This document shows positions 1 through 7,055 of a stretch of 12,250 nucleotides of DNA, one piece after another. A program made the translations under genes and the position numbers. Within the stretch, counting starts at the first letter, position 1. Every line of letters starts with the position of its first letter. The stretch spans positions 525 through 12,774 of the forward strand of contig PFTH01000230.1 of NCBI GenBank assembly GCA_002789465.1, in the 5' to 3' direction. The notes beneath the pieces were generated by a model. It ran no database searches and had not been told where the DNA came from. It worked only from the letters and a program-made list of their open reading frames with translations. The DNA comes from Candidatus Roizmanbacteria bacterium CG_4_9_14_0_8_um_filter_34_12. GTDB lineage: Bacteria; Patescibacteriota; Microgenomatia; UBA1406; GWC2-37-13.

Positions 1-269
1 ATGCAACTCCTGAATTGGTGGAGCACTTGGGAATAACTCCACTTGAGGCAATGTCGTCCGGATGCTTGACTTATTGTTACAACGCAGGAGGATCTAAGGA
101 AATAATCCAAGATTATAAAAATGGGTTTTTATTTGACAATGCTGATAATTTGCTAAGAAAAATGGTTGCTTATAATCAAGCAAAAGACATCGTTCAATAC
201 GCTCATTCTTATGTTAAAGATAATTTTGGTTTCAAGATATTTGAAAAAAGAGTGAAAGAAATTATATAA
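1..269 (+). CDS. Glycosyltransferase family 4 (GT-B), C-terminal fragment
   Basis: The reading frame is already open at the left edge (codons begin at position 3), so only about the last 88 residues are present; the in-frame TTG at 15 is not a real start. What remains is the nucleotide-sugar binding half of a GT-B retaining glycosyltransferase: a TPLEAMSSG segment of the E-x7-E type, then an NAGGSKEII stretch and a loop ending GFLFDN, the usual order in GT4 enzymes, followed by the C-terminal helix that packs back on the N-domain. Such enzymes transfer a sugar from a nucleotide donor at the inner face of the membrane. Its stop lies 2 bp before the next glycosyltransferase start, so the genes are almost certainly co-transcribed. 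The sugar and acceptor cannot be read from this fragment. Confidence 0.85.
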   Translation, partial: ATPELVEHLGITPLEAMSSGCLTYCYNAGGSKEIIQDYKNGFLFDNADNLLRKMVAYNQAKDIVQYAHSYVKDNFGFKIFEKRVKEII

Positions 270-271
270 CT

Positions 272-1096
272 ATGATATCAATTATCATTCCGACCTATAA
301 AAACACTGAAGGCTTCTTAACCAATCTCAAACACAACTACCCATACCTAAAAGGTTGTGAGATTATTGTTATTAATGACAATCCGGACAATGATTTAACA
401 AAAAAACTCGTGGTATATCAAAATATTGTCTTAATTCAAAACAGTAAAAACCTTGGATTTGCAAAAAGTATTAATATTGGAGTACAAAAAAGCCATGGAA
501 GATACTTACTATTATTAAACGACGATGTATTGTTAAATAGCGACAATTTTAATGACAAGCTAAAACTATTTGAACAGAATAACAACTTATTTTCGATAAG
601 TTTTGCTCAAAAAGAAAAAAACAGTCTAATTGTTGGTAAAAACAAGTTATGGTGGCAACGAGGTTTGTTTTTTCATAAGGCAGATGGTAATTTAATCTCT
701 GGAGAAACTGGATGGGCAGACGGAGGCAGCTGTATAATTGATAAAAATAAGTTTCTAGAACTAAAGGGGTTTAACGAAGACTACTCCCCTTTCTATTGGG
801 AAGACATTGACCTATCATACCGAGCTAAATTTAAGGGATGGAAAGTCCTATTTAATCCAGACGTTTTAGTTGAGCATCATCATGAAACCACAATCGGAAA
901 GAGTTATTCAAAAAAACAAATAGAAATTATTGCTTTTCGCAATCAATTGCTCTTTACATGGAAAAACATACGGGGATCAAAAATGTGGCTACAACATCTC
1001 ATCTTTTTGCCTTATAATATACTTTATTTTATTATTAAAGGTAAAGCAACATTTGCTTTTGGATTTGTAAACGCATTAGAAGTAATAATCAAATGA
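272..1096 (+). CDS. Glycosyltransferase family 2 (GT-A fold), rhamnosyltransferase-like
   Basis: A 274-residue inverting GT-A transferase. The N-terminus (ISIIIPTYKN) is the first beta strand of the fold; N83-D84-D85 is the DXD-type motif binding the nucleotide-sugar metal; the GG at 151-152 followed by a GFNEDY segment and W176-E177-D178-I179-D180 carry the acceptor-side acidic motif that supplies the catalytic base in this subfamily. A short hydrophobic, basic C-terminus (about residues 235-274) suggests association with the membrane. Similar proteins add rhamnose or other deoxysugars to surface polysaccharides, but the donor here is unknown. It starts 2 bp after the preceding GT4 stop, and its own stop overlaps the next start by 4 bp, implying translational coupling. 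I see no clear ribosome binding site. Confidence 0.9.
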   Translation: MISIIIPTYKNTEGFLTNLKHNYPYLKGCEIIVINDNPDNDLTKKLVVYQNIVLIQNSKNLGFAKSINIGVQKSHGRYLLLLNDDVLLNSDNFNDKLKLFEQNNNLFSISFAQKEKNSLIVGKNKLWWQRGLFFHKADGNLISGETGWADGGSCIIDKNKFLELKGFNEDYSPFYWEDIDLSYRAKFKGWKVLFNPDVLVEHHHETTIGKSYSKKQIEIIAFRNQLLFTWKNIRGSKMWLQHLIFLPYNILYFIIKGKATFAFGFVNALEVIIK

Positions 1097-2706
1097 AAAA
1101 CAAATTAATATATCCACTATTACTCGGAGCAGTTCTTATAAGCGTTTTCCTTAATTTATTTCGCTTTAATCAGGTTCCCCCTTGTCTGAATGCTGATGAA
1201 GTTGCTTTTGGATATAATGCTTACTCAATTGCACAGACTGGGAAAGATGAATTTGGAAATTTCCTACCACTGAGATTTGAATCATTTAAAGACTTTAAAC
1301 TTCCGGTGTTTGTTTATTTTTCTGTCCCGTTTGTGAAACTGCTTGGGCTCAATGAACTGTCTACCCGTCTTCCCAATGTTGTTGTGTCAATCTTCTTCAT
1401 TCCTCTTGTCTATCTAATCCTTAAAAAACTATTTAATAACTTTAATATCAGTGTTGTTGGAACGTATTTAATTGCATTAACACCATGGACATATATTCTT
1501 TCCCGTCACGCCCATGAAGGAGTAATTGGTGCGTTGTTAATGCTTCTCGCTTTGTACTTTTTACTTGACTTATCAAAAGGATTCTCTATCAAAACAATGC
1601 TTCTCACCAATCTATTCATTATATTGGCTGCAAATTCTTATCATTCATACCGGATGTTTATTTTCTTTTGGGTTTTCTGGCAGATTGTTTTATTAGGCTT
1701 TTATAAAACCAAGGTTAAATTCAATCGGATTTTTTTCTGGATTATTTTATTCTTTACGATACTAATTCCCCTATCAATTGATGCCGGATCAAGCTTAAAC
1801 CGTGTCGGAAATTTACTTTTCACTCAAAATCCCGGTATTCATCTGCGACTGCAAGAATATCTAATTGAACATGGTTCAACTCTTATTCATAATATTTACA
1901 CTCAAGGTATTGTTGATATCAGTAACCGTTATATCTCTCAAATTTCGCCGGAATTTTTTCTGATTTGGGGAGATAAGAACTGGCGTTTTGGTTATCAATA
2001 CCTTGGCTTAATTACTCTGGTTGAATATGTTTTTATTTTTATTGGAGTTTATTATTTATTTAGAGAACATCAATTCCATCGATTTTTGTTATTATCTCTT
2101 CTTCTAATCTCCCCCATTCCAAATGCATTAACCTGGCAAGACGCATCTTTAATCCGAGTTTATTTTATGATTTTCCCACTACTTTTTATCACCAGTTATG
2201 GCTTAATTAATTTTTTATGTGATATAAAAAATTATCGAATCAGATTATTAACAGTTTTCGGGTTAATTTCAATGTATGGATTCTTTTTGTTATATCATTG
2301 GGACGTTTATCTCTTCCATTATCCTAAAAGGATCGAAGTAATTCGTGCATGGCAATGTGGATATAAGGAATTGGGTCAATATGTTAAGAATAACTACAAT
2401 AAATTTGACAAATTTGTGATTACTGATCGTCACGGACAACCATATATTTATTTACTTTATTATCTGCAATATGATCCAGCAAAATATCAAAAACAGGCAA
2501 TTATGACTATTCCTGATAGCTATGGTTTTGGACAGGTAAAAAGTTTTGATAAGTTTAATTTTCAGTTTTCGTACGATAATAAATCTAAGAAAACTGCATA
2601 TATTGGTTATCCTGAAGAATTCACAGACTTAAAACTTGATCAATCAAAAATCAAAAAGATTCAAATCCGCTCTGAAGAAATTTTCTGGATCTATGAAAAT
2701 CCCTGA
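1093..2706 (+). CDS. Polytopic membrane glycosyltransferase, GT39/PMT_2-like (GT-C fold)
   Basis: A 537-residue integral membrane protein with many hydrophobic helices. The first membrane segment (about residues 5-23) is followed by D35-E36 in an NADEVAFGYNAYS context, the conserved catalytic acidic pair of the first outer loop in GT39/ArnT-like enzymes. The amphipathic stretch after it (FGNFLPLRFESFKDFKLPV) is also typical of this family. Helices continue to about residue 410; the remaining 125 residues are a soluble C-terminal domain, probably extracytoplasmic. These GT-C enzymes use lipid-phosphate-linked sugars and act on the outer face of the membrane, glycosylating proteins or lipids. 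It overlaps the GT2 gene by 4 bp and ends the plus-strand run. The repeat element at 2734-2841 follows directly. Family assignment is firm at fold level; substrate is unknown. Confidence 0.82.
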   Translation: MKNKLIYPLLLGAVLISVFLNLFRFNQVPPCLNADEVAFGYNAYSIAQTGKDEFGNFLPLRFESFKDFKLPVFVYFSVPFVKLLGLNELSTRLPNVVVSIFFIPLVYLILKKLFNNFNISVVGTYLIALTPWTYILSRHAHEGVIGALLMLLALYFLLDLSKGFSIKTMLLTNLFIILAANSYHSYRMFIFFWVFWQIVLLGFYKTKVKFNRIFFWIILFFTILIPLSIDAGSSLNRVGNLLFTQNPGIHLRLQEYLIEHGSTLIHNIYTQGIVDISNRYISQISPEFFLIWGDKNWRFGYQYLGLITLVEYVFIFIGVYYLFREHQFHRFLLLSLLLISPIPNALTWQDASLIRVYFMIFPLLFITSYGLINFLCDIKNYRIRLLTVFGLISMYGFFLLYHWDVYLFHYPKRIEVIRAWQCGYKELGQYVKNNYNKFDKFVITDRHGQPYIYLLYYLQYDPAKYQKQAIMTIPDSYGFGQVKSFDKFNFQFSYDNKSKKTAYIGYPEEFTDLKLDQSKIKKIQIRSEEIFWIYENP

Positions 2707-2733
2707 GTTAGCACAAGTAGCGAAAATAGCTCA

Positions 2734-2841
2734 CGTCATTCTGGTAAGTCCCGCGAAGCGGGACGCATCCAGAATCTGATAGAATTTTATTTCGTGTTAT
2801 TATACCGCAATTCGTTAGATTCTGAACAAGCCAGAATGACG
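2734..2841. repeat. 108-bp palindromic intergenic element (REP-like)
   Basis: Bounded by a perfect 11-bp inverted repeat, CGTCATTCTGG (2734-2744) and CCAGAATGACG (2831-2841). Inside are a 7-bp stem with a GAA triloop (GTCCCGC 2748-2754, GCGGGAC 2758-2764) and a second pairing, AGAATCT (2771-2777) with AGATTCT (2817-2823). Its hairpins are much richer in GC than the surrounding DNA. It sits in the gap between two convergent genes, where it could also stop transcription from both sides. Sequences beginning GTCATTCTG are common palindromic intergenic repeats in many bacterial genomes; that comparison is from memory. Confidence 0.75.
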
Positions 2842-2879
2842 AATTGCTTGTTCTCACGAGTTTCCTAATGTTGAATGAA

Positions 2880-3524
2880 TTAAACCAGCAAAGCAAGACT
2901 GAAGTTGTAGAAAGCATGAATTAAAATTGCAACCCACAAATTTTTTCTCTCAAGATATACAAAAGAAATCACTAAACTCAAAAGCATATCCGTCACCATA
3001 AATAACAAAAGTATATTTCCAGTGATTTTTAAATTTGCAAAGAGCATAGGAACATGAAGAAAAAAAAACAAAATACTTGAGAGAAATGTGGCAGATAAAA
3101 GATTTTTTGAATCAGCATATAAACGTTTCAAAACAAAACCTCGGGAAAGAATCTCTTCGGTGATTCCAGTGGCAAATGCCAAAACTACAATCATTAATAT
3201 TGGTTGAGTAGTATTGAATTGGAGGTGTTTGTTCTTCAAATAATTTGCCAGGGCAATCGTAAATACAAATAATAAACCAATAGTAATACTAATTAACCAA
3301 TCCACTTTTTTAAGTCTTTTTTTTAAATCAACCGCTTCAAAAAAAGCTGTTTTCTCAATCTTGATAACGTAATATACAACTGGCAAAACAAAAATTAATG
3401 GCTTTATGATTAACTCATCGATCCACTCTGCCAATCTAAAATTTGCACGATAAATACTCCACACAATCAAAATTATCGCCCAAACATTAAGTGTTTTTTG
3501 TGTTAAGGAAAGTGGTTTTTTCAT
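2880..3524 (-). CDS. CPBP-family intramembrane metalloprotease (CAAX protease/Abi type)
   Basis: A 214-residue membrane protein with about six hydrophobic segments. The three CPBP glutamate/histidine motifs are present in order: E123-E124-I-L-S-R128 (EExxxR), FFFLH with H157, and H203-AFY-N207 (HxxxN). These residues form the metal-dependent active site buried in the membrane in the Rce1/CAAX-protease family. Bacterial members act in peptide or bacteriocin maturation and self-immunity, or in regulated proteolysis; most have no known substrate, and nothing here identifies one. The start at 3524 is supported by a promoter-like sequence (TTGATT, 17 bp, TACATT) ending 7 bases before the ATG. The gene lies 43 bp downstream of the XRE regulator, in the same direction. 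Confidence 0.9.
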   Translation of the reverse strand: MKKPLSLTQKTLNVWAIILIVWSIYRANFRLAEWIDELIIKPLIFVLPVVYYVIKIEKTAFFEAVDLKKRLKKVDWLISITIGLLFVFTIALANYLKNKHLQFNTTQPILMIVVLAFATGITEEILSRGFVLKRLYADSKNLLSATFLSSILFFFLHVPMLFANLKITGNILLLFMVTDMLLSLVISFVYLERKNLWVAILIHAFYNFSLALLV

Positions 3525-3531
3525 TATGAAT

Positions 3532-3560
3532 AATGTAGCTTTTTTTCAGAAAAAAATCAA
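3532..3560 (-). promoter_or_regulatory. Predicted promoter of the CPBP protease gene
   Basis: On the minus strand TTGATT (3555-3560) is separated by 17 bp from TACATT (3532-3537), and the ATG begins 7 bases beyond. With a typical start of transcription about 7 bases after the -10 box, the mRNA would begin at or within a base of the ATG. There is no Shine-Dalgarno sequence. Confidence 0.5.
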
Positions 3561-3567
3561 GTGACAT

Positions 3568-3786
3568 CTATACCCCTTTAAATAAACGAGAAAGTCGAAC
3601 ACTCAGCAGTCGAGAAATTTTACTTAATACTTTAACTGTTGGATTTGCTTCACCACGTTCTATTCGGGCAAGATAAGTTCGATCAATATCAGTAATGAAA
3701 GCCAGTTGTTCTTGAGATATTTTTCTTCGATGACGTTCAATCACAATACGCTCTCCTAGGCGCTTATATATAAAGTTACCCCGCAT
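3568..3786 (-). CDS. Small XRE/Cro-type helix-turn-helix regulator
   Basis: A 72-residue protein that is almost entirely one HTH_3 domain: RLGERIVIERHRRKISQEQL leads into the first helices, the turn and recognition helix lie around DIDRTYLARIERGEANP, and the last helix is VKVLSKISRLLSVRLSRLF. The YLARIERG-x-xNP signature is diagnostic of XRE-family DNA-binding proteins that act as dimers on operators. The frame extends upstream to an ATG at 3849, but those 21 extra residues are hydrophobic, unlike this family, and a promoter-like TTGCAT, 17 bp, TATTTT lies inside that extension, 8 bases before the ATG at 3786. I therefore prefer 3786; ATG 3792 is an alternative. It lies between rpoD and the protease gene, all in one direction. 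Its target is unknown. Confidence 0.85.
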   Translation of the reverse strand: MRGNFIYKRLGERIVIERHRRKISQEQLAFITDIDRTYLARIERGEANPTVKVLSKISRLLSVRLSRLFKGV

Positions 3787-3794
3787 ATACATGT

Positions 3795-3823
3795 AAAATA
3801 TAAATCTGTGAAGAAATATGCAA
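3795..3823 (-). promoter_or_regulatory. Predicted promoter of the XRE regulator
   Basis: TTGCAT (3818-3823), 17-bp spacer, TATTTT (3795-3800), then 8 bases to the ATG at 3786. If real, it excludes the upstream ATG at 3849 and makes the mRNA nearly leaderless. Confidence 0.4.
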
Positions 3824-3904
3824 GGGACTATAGTCATCATTTTGATCACTTTAGCTTATTGGAGAAGCAAAAAAAACACGATATACCATCTTTTATAATT
3901 GAGG

Positions 3905-4996
3905 CTATTCTAAAAAGTCCTTAAGCTTGCGAGCACGTGTTGGATGCTTTAACTTTCTAATTGCTTTTGCTTCGATTTGACGAATTCTTTCCCGTGTTAC
4001 TTTAAACTCTCGACCCACCTCTTCCAATGTTCTTGGTTTACCATCCTCCAATCCAAAACGCATAATCAAAACTCTTTTTTCACGAGGAGAGAGTGTTTCC
4101 AATACTTTTCCGAGGGCATCTTTTAATAGTTCACGTGAAACTGTATCGTAGAGCATTGGTTGATTTTGATCAGCTACAAACTGCTCAAGCGTTGCTTCTT
4201 TATCATCACCAATTGGGGTGGATAGTGATTTTGGTTGTTGAGAAATTTTTAACAAATGTTCGATCTCTTCGGTTGTCTGTTCCATTTCTTTGGCAATTTC
4301 TTTTATGGTTGGCTCTTTTCCAATCTTTTGCGTTAAGCGCCTTTGAGTTTTGTATAGCCTATTTATTTGATCAACCATGTGTACAGGAATACGAATTGTG
4401 CGTGATTGATCGGCAATTGCACGGGTGATTGCCTGTCTAATCCACCATGTGGCATAGGTTGAAAATTTATATCCCCGACGCCAATCATATTTTTCTACAC
4501 CACGAATTAAACCCTTATTTCCTTCTTGAATTAGATCAAGAAAAGTTAATCTTCTTCCCAGATATTTTTTTGCAATCGAAACAACCAAACGAAGGTTGGC
4601 TTTAATTAATGCGTCTTTTGCATGCTGATTACCTTTTTCATATTTTTTTGCTAAATCAACTTCTTGTTCAAATTTTAAAAGTGGCGTTCGTCCAATCTCT
4701 TTAAGATATTTTTTTATTGGATCAAGCGACTCACCGTGTTTTAATCCGACAATCTGTTCGATTTCTTTTTCCATTTCTTCAACACTTTTTTTTGCATCTA
4801 TCTCTTCTCGGGTGGATATGGTTTCAAAAATATCAATCCCCTTTTTCAACACCTGATCAAAGAAATCATCAATTTCTTGAATGTGTTTTTCCGGATCTAC
4901 ACAGATAATTAAAATGTCATCCTGAACAATAAACCCATCAGACTCACCTTGCTTTAATAATTCTTTCCAAGTTTTTGGAATTTTTGAAATTAGCAT
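3905..4996 (-). CDS. rpoD: Primary sigma factor, sigma-70 (RpoD/SigA)
   Basis: A 363-residue group 1 sigma factor that directs RNA polymerase to housekeeping promoters. An N-terminal region 1.1-like segment covers about residues 5-57, followed by an acidic linker. Region 1.2 is at 91-122 (DPIKKYLKEIG). Region 2 covers about 131-205, with the polymerase-binding and -10 melting segments LTFLDLIQEGNKGLIRGVEK and YKFSTYATWWIRQAI. Region 3 is about 206-285. Region 4 is 296-355, with the -35-binding helix-turn-helix TLEEVGREFKVTRERIRQIE at 323-342. The long non-conserved insert of proteobacterial RpoD is absent, giving a compact SigA-like protein. It starts 10 bp after the dnaG stop, the classical dnaG-rpoD arrangement. 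A TAAAAT hexamer overlapping the dnaG stop lies 7 bases before the ATG and might give it a promoter of its own. Confidence 0.97.
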   Translation of the reverse strand: MLISKIPKTWKELLKQGESDGFIVQDDILIICVDPEKHIQEIDDFFDQVLKKGIDIFETISTREEIDAKKSVEEMEKEIEQIVGLKHGESLDPIKKYLKEIGRTPLLKFEQEVDLAKKYEKGNQHAKDALIKANLRLVVSIAKKYLGRRLTFLDLIQEGNKGLIRGVEKYDWRRGYKFSTYATWWIRQAITRAIADQSRTIRIPVHMVDQINRLYKTQRRLTQKIGKEPTIKEIAKEMEQTTEEIEHLLKISQQPKSLSTPIGDDKEATLEQFVADQNQPMLYDTVSRELLKDALGKVLETLSPREKRVLIMRFGLEDGKPRTLEEVGREFKVTRERIRQIEAKAIRKLKHPTRARKLKDFLE

Positions 4997-5006
4997 AAGT
5001 GCAATT

Positions 5007-6776
5007 TTACAATGTTGAAAGCGTTTTTTCTACTGCTTGCAGTTCATTGGTAATTTTTAACATCTCAATTTCGTTTTTTTCTTGATCATCAGAGTCTGTT
5101 GTGGCAATTTGTTTAAGCTTTTCTTTTAGGTTAATTTTCTTTATTTCCCAAATAGTTCGTTGAAAATCTGACTTAATAGACGGAATGTCTTGAGAAGCAT
5201 AAAGGAAAAGTTCATTAGCGGTTGCCTGCAGTTCTTTTGGCAATGTATTAATGAAAGTATTAATATCTGTTTTATCTTTATCATTAATATGTTCTTTTAA
5301 AAGAGATATTATTTTTCGCAATGCCGGTTGTTCAAAGTCGTTTTCTGACAGAGCCGTAAAAAATAAATTAGAAGTTGCAGATAAATCATCATTTTGAAGT
5401 AATAGACTGATGACATATTTTTCCAAAATAGATTTTCTTGGAATATTTGATGATTTTTCTTTAATTGAGCTGTCTGGAATTTCCACTTTTCGTGTTTTTT
5501 GAAACAAACGCAGACTTAACTCCAGTGTTTTTTCTGAAAGGTTAACCACTTGCGCTAGTTTATTAAGATAATATTCTTGGACAACAGGATTGGCAATCAT
5601 GTTAATATAGGGAATCATTTCCTGGCTAATCTTTTTTTTATTAAACGCAGTTGATTCCGGATATTGTTTTTGAACTTCGCTAATTAAAAAGTCGTATACT
5701 GGAATTGGCTTGGCCAAAGTCTTTTTAAAAGCAGATAAGTCTTGCCTAATGGCTTCATCTGGGTCTTTTGCACCATCGATTAACAAAACTGAGAGTTCCA
5801 CATCTAATCCCTCGGCTGCGCTAACACCGCGTTTCATTGCCTCAATACCAGCTGCATCTGAATCCAGTGCCAAATTGATTCTCTCCGTATAACGTTTTAG
5901 TAAAGTAATTTGTTCACGTGTCAAGGCTGTCCCCTTAATGGCAACAAAGTTTTCAAATCCATGTTGATATGGCATAATCACGTCAAATTCACCTTCAACA
6001 ACGACTACTGACTTTTGTTTTTTAATTGCATCCCTGGCAATATCAATTCCAAACAAAGTTTCTCTTTTATGATAAATCGGTGTTTCCGGTGAGTTAATAT
6101 ATTTAGCAGCTTTTTCGTTTGGATCAAGCGAACGAGCAGAAAAACCCATGATATTTCCCCGACTATCACGCAGCGGAAAAATCAAACGACCGCGAAAACG
6201 ATCATAATAACTTCCTTTTTCACTTTTTATTAAAAGACCGGCTGTTACCAAATCTTCCGATTCATATTTTTTTTTAGTAAGAAAATTTTGCAATGAATCC
6301 CAAGAGTCTGGCGCATATCCCAGTCCAAAACGTTCGGCAATTTCAAGCTTAATTCCCCGCTGCGTTAGATAGTCTTTGGCTTTTTCACCAAATTTGGTTT
6401 TATTAAGAATAAACTGGAAATATTGCGCTGCTAAAGAATTAATTGTGAAAAAATGTTCCTTTTTTTTCCAGTGTTCATCCGGAACCGTTCCTGCCTGCAA
6501 CACCACTCCTGTCCGACGGGCAAGTTCTTGCGCGGCTTCATAAAAAGTGATGTTTTCCCAACGCATCAGAAAACCAAAGATATCTCCACCAGCTTGACAT
6601 CCGCCAAAACAATGCCAAATCTGCCTTTCCGGAGAAACCACAAACGAAGGAGTTTTTTCTTGGTGGAATGGACAAACTGCCTTAAAATTCCGACCGTTTT
6701 TTTTCAGTGTAATATACGAGCCGATAAAATCAACAATATCGATCTTTTGCCGAATTTGATCTATGGCAGTATTCAT
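5007..6776 (-). CDS. dnaG: DNA primase DnaG
   Basis: A 589-residue bacterial primase that makes RNA primers at the replication fork. The N-terminal CHC2 zinc domain (about residues 5-95) has C35-x2-H38, then C56 and C60 in HCFGGCQAGGD, so the last two cysteines are three residues apart instead of the common two. The catalytic core follows, with KYINSPETPIYHK (225-237) before the Toprim domain: E261-G-E-F-D265, KGTAL at 281-285, and D305-S-D307 binding the catalytic metals, with DGAKDPDE at 334-341. The region after about 430 corresponds to the poorly conserved helicase-binding domain. rpoD follows directly. The usual upstream partner rpsU is not next to it here. Its start is set by an extended -10 element 6 bases upstream. 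Confidence 0.97.
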   Translation of the reverse strand: MNTAIDQIRQKIDIVDFIGSYITLKKNGRNFKAVCPFHQEKTPSFVVSPERQIWHCFGGCQAGGDIFGFLMRWENITFYEAAQELARRTGVVLQAGTVPDEHWKKKEHFFTINSLAAQYFQFILNKTKFGEKAKDYLTQRGIKLEIAERFGLGYAPDSWDSLQNFLTKKKYESEDLVTAGLLIKSEKGSYYDRFRGRLIFPLRDSRGNIMGFSARSLDPNEKAAKYINSPETPIYHKRETLFGIDIARDAIKKQKSVVVVEGEFDVIMPYQHGFENFVAIKGTALTREQITLLKRYTERINLALDSDAAGIEAMKRGVSAAEGLDVELSVLLIDGAKDPDEAIRQDLSAFKKTLAKPIPVYDFLISEVQKQYPESTAFNKKKISQEMIPYINMIANPVVQEYYLNKLAQVVNLSEKTLELSLRLFQKTRKVEIPDSSIKEKSSNIPRKSILEKYVISLLLQNDDLSATSNLFFTALSENDFEQPALRKIISLLKEHINDKDKTDINTFINTLPKELQATANELFLYASQDIPSIKSDFQRTIWEIKKINLKEKLKQIATTDSDDQEKNEIEMLKITNELQAVEKTLSTL

Positions 6777-6782
6777 CGTCTT

Positions 6783-6808
6783 ATTCTACCAAAAAATCAA
6801 GGTAGAAT
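6783..6808. promoter_or_regulatory. Inverted repeat over the dnaG -10 element
   Basis: A perfect 8-bp inverted repeat, ATTCTACC (6783-6790) and GGTAGAAT (6801-6808), is separated by a 10-base AT-rich loop. On the minus strand its promoter-proximal arm contains an extended -10 element, TGG-TAGAAT, placed 6 bases before the dnaG ATG. The repeat could be an operator for a dimeric regulator. If transcription begins at a second possible promoter upstream (TTTACG 6834-6839, 18 bp, CATAAT 6810-6815), it could instead form an mRNA hairpin just before the start codon. Confidence 0.5.
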
Positions 6809-6841
6809 GATTATGAGATTTAACTATCCTTTACGTAAATT

Positions 6842-6915
6842 GTCATTGCGAGAAATGACGAAGTCACCGTCATCAGGCGGGATCCCGCTGAGGCGGGACA
6901 ATCCCGTTACCAACA
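6842..6915. repeat. REP-like composite of palindromes, second copy of the repeat core
   Basis: GTCATT (6842-6847) pairs with AATGAC (6854-6859); GCGGGATCCCGC (6877-6888) is a perfect 12-bp palindrome; TCCCGC (6883-6888) can alternatively pair with GCGGGA (6893-6898). The right end, CAATCCCGTTACCAACA (6899-6915), is the exact reverse complement of 17 bases at 11403-11419. The element lies between the divergent dnaG and EEP genes and is far richer in GC than its flanks. From about 6916 to 7011 I see nothing further recognisable. Confidence 0.7.
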
Positions 6916-7011
6916 GGACAAATTCATTCTGCTTTTCCGCCAACCTCTCCAAACCTCAACTCAATTCAACCACTACGATATGATAATCTAGTGAATAATT
7001 TTTAAAATATT

Positions 7012-7042
7012 TTTAGTACATTTAGTACATATTTGATACTAT
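7012..7042 (+). promoter_or_regulatory. Tandem 9-bp repeat and extended -10 element before the EEP gene
   Basis: TTTAGTACA occurs twice in immediate tandem (7012-7020 and 7021-7029), followed by an extended -10 element TGA-TACTAT (7034-7042), 13 bases before the ATG at 7056. The repeats cover the place of the -35 box, for which no good match exists, suggesting an activator or repressor site. Confidence 0.4.
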
Positions 7043-7055
7043 TAATAAACAAACT

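Noticed and set aside
2708..2917. 69-codon minus-strand frame across the repeat element
   Set aside because: It lies over the palindromic repeat and overlaps the protease C-terminus in another frame; the translation has no recognisable family.
4093..4428. 111-codon plus-strand frame inside rpoD
   Set aside because: Antisense to conserved sigma-70 regions; no family features of its own. The same holds for 4717-4908.
6453..6983. 176-codon plus-strand frame running from inside dnaG through the repeat at 6842
   Set aside because: The first part is antisense to the primase zinc domain and the rest translates hairpin DNA. An ATG at 6813 follows a TAGAAT on the plus strand, but the product is repeat-derived.
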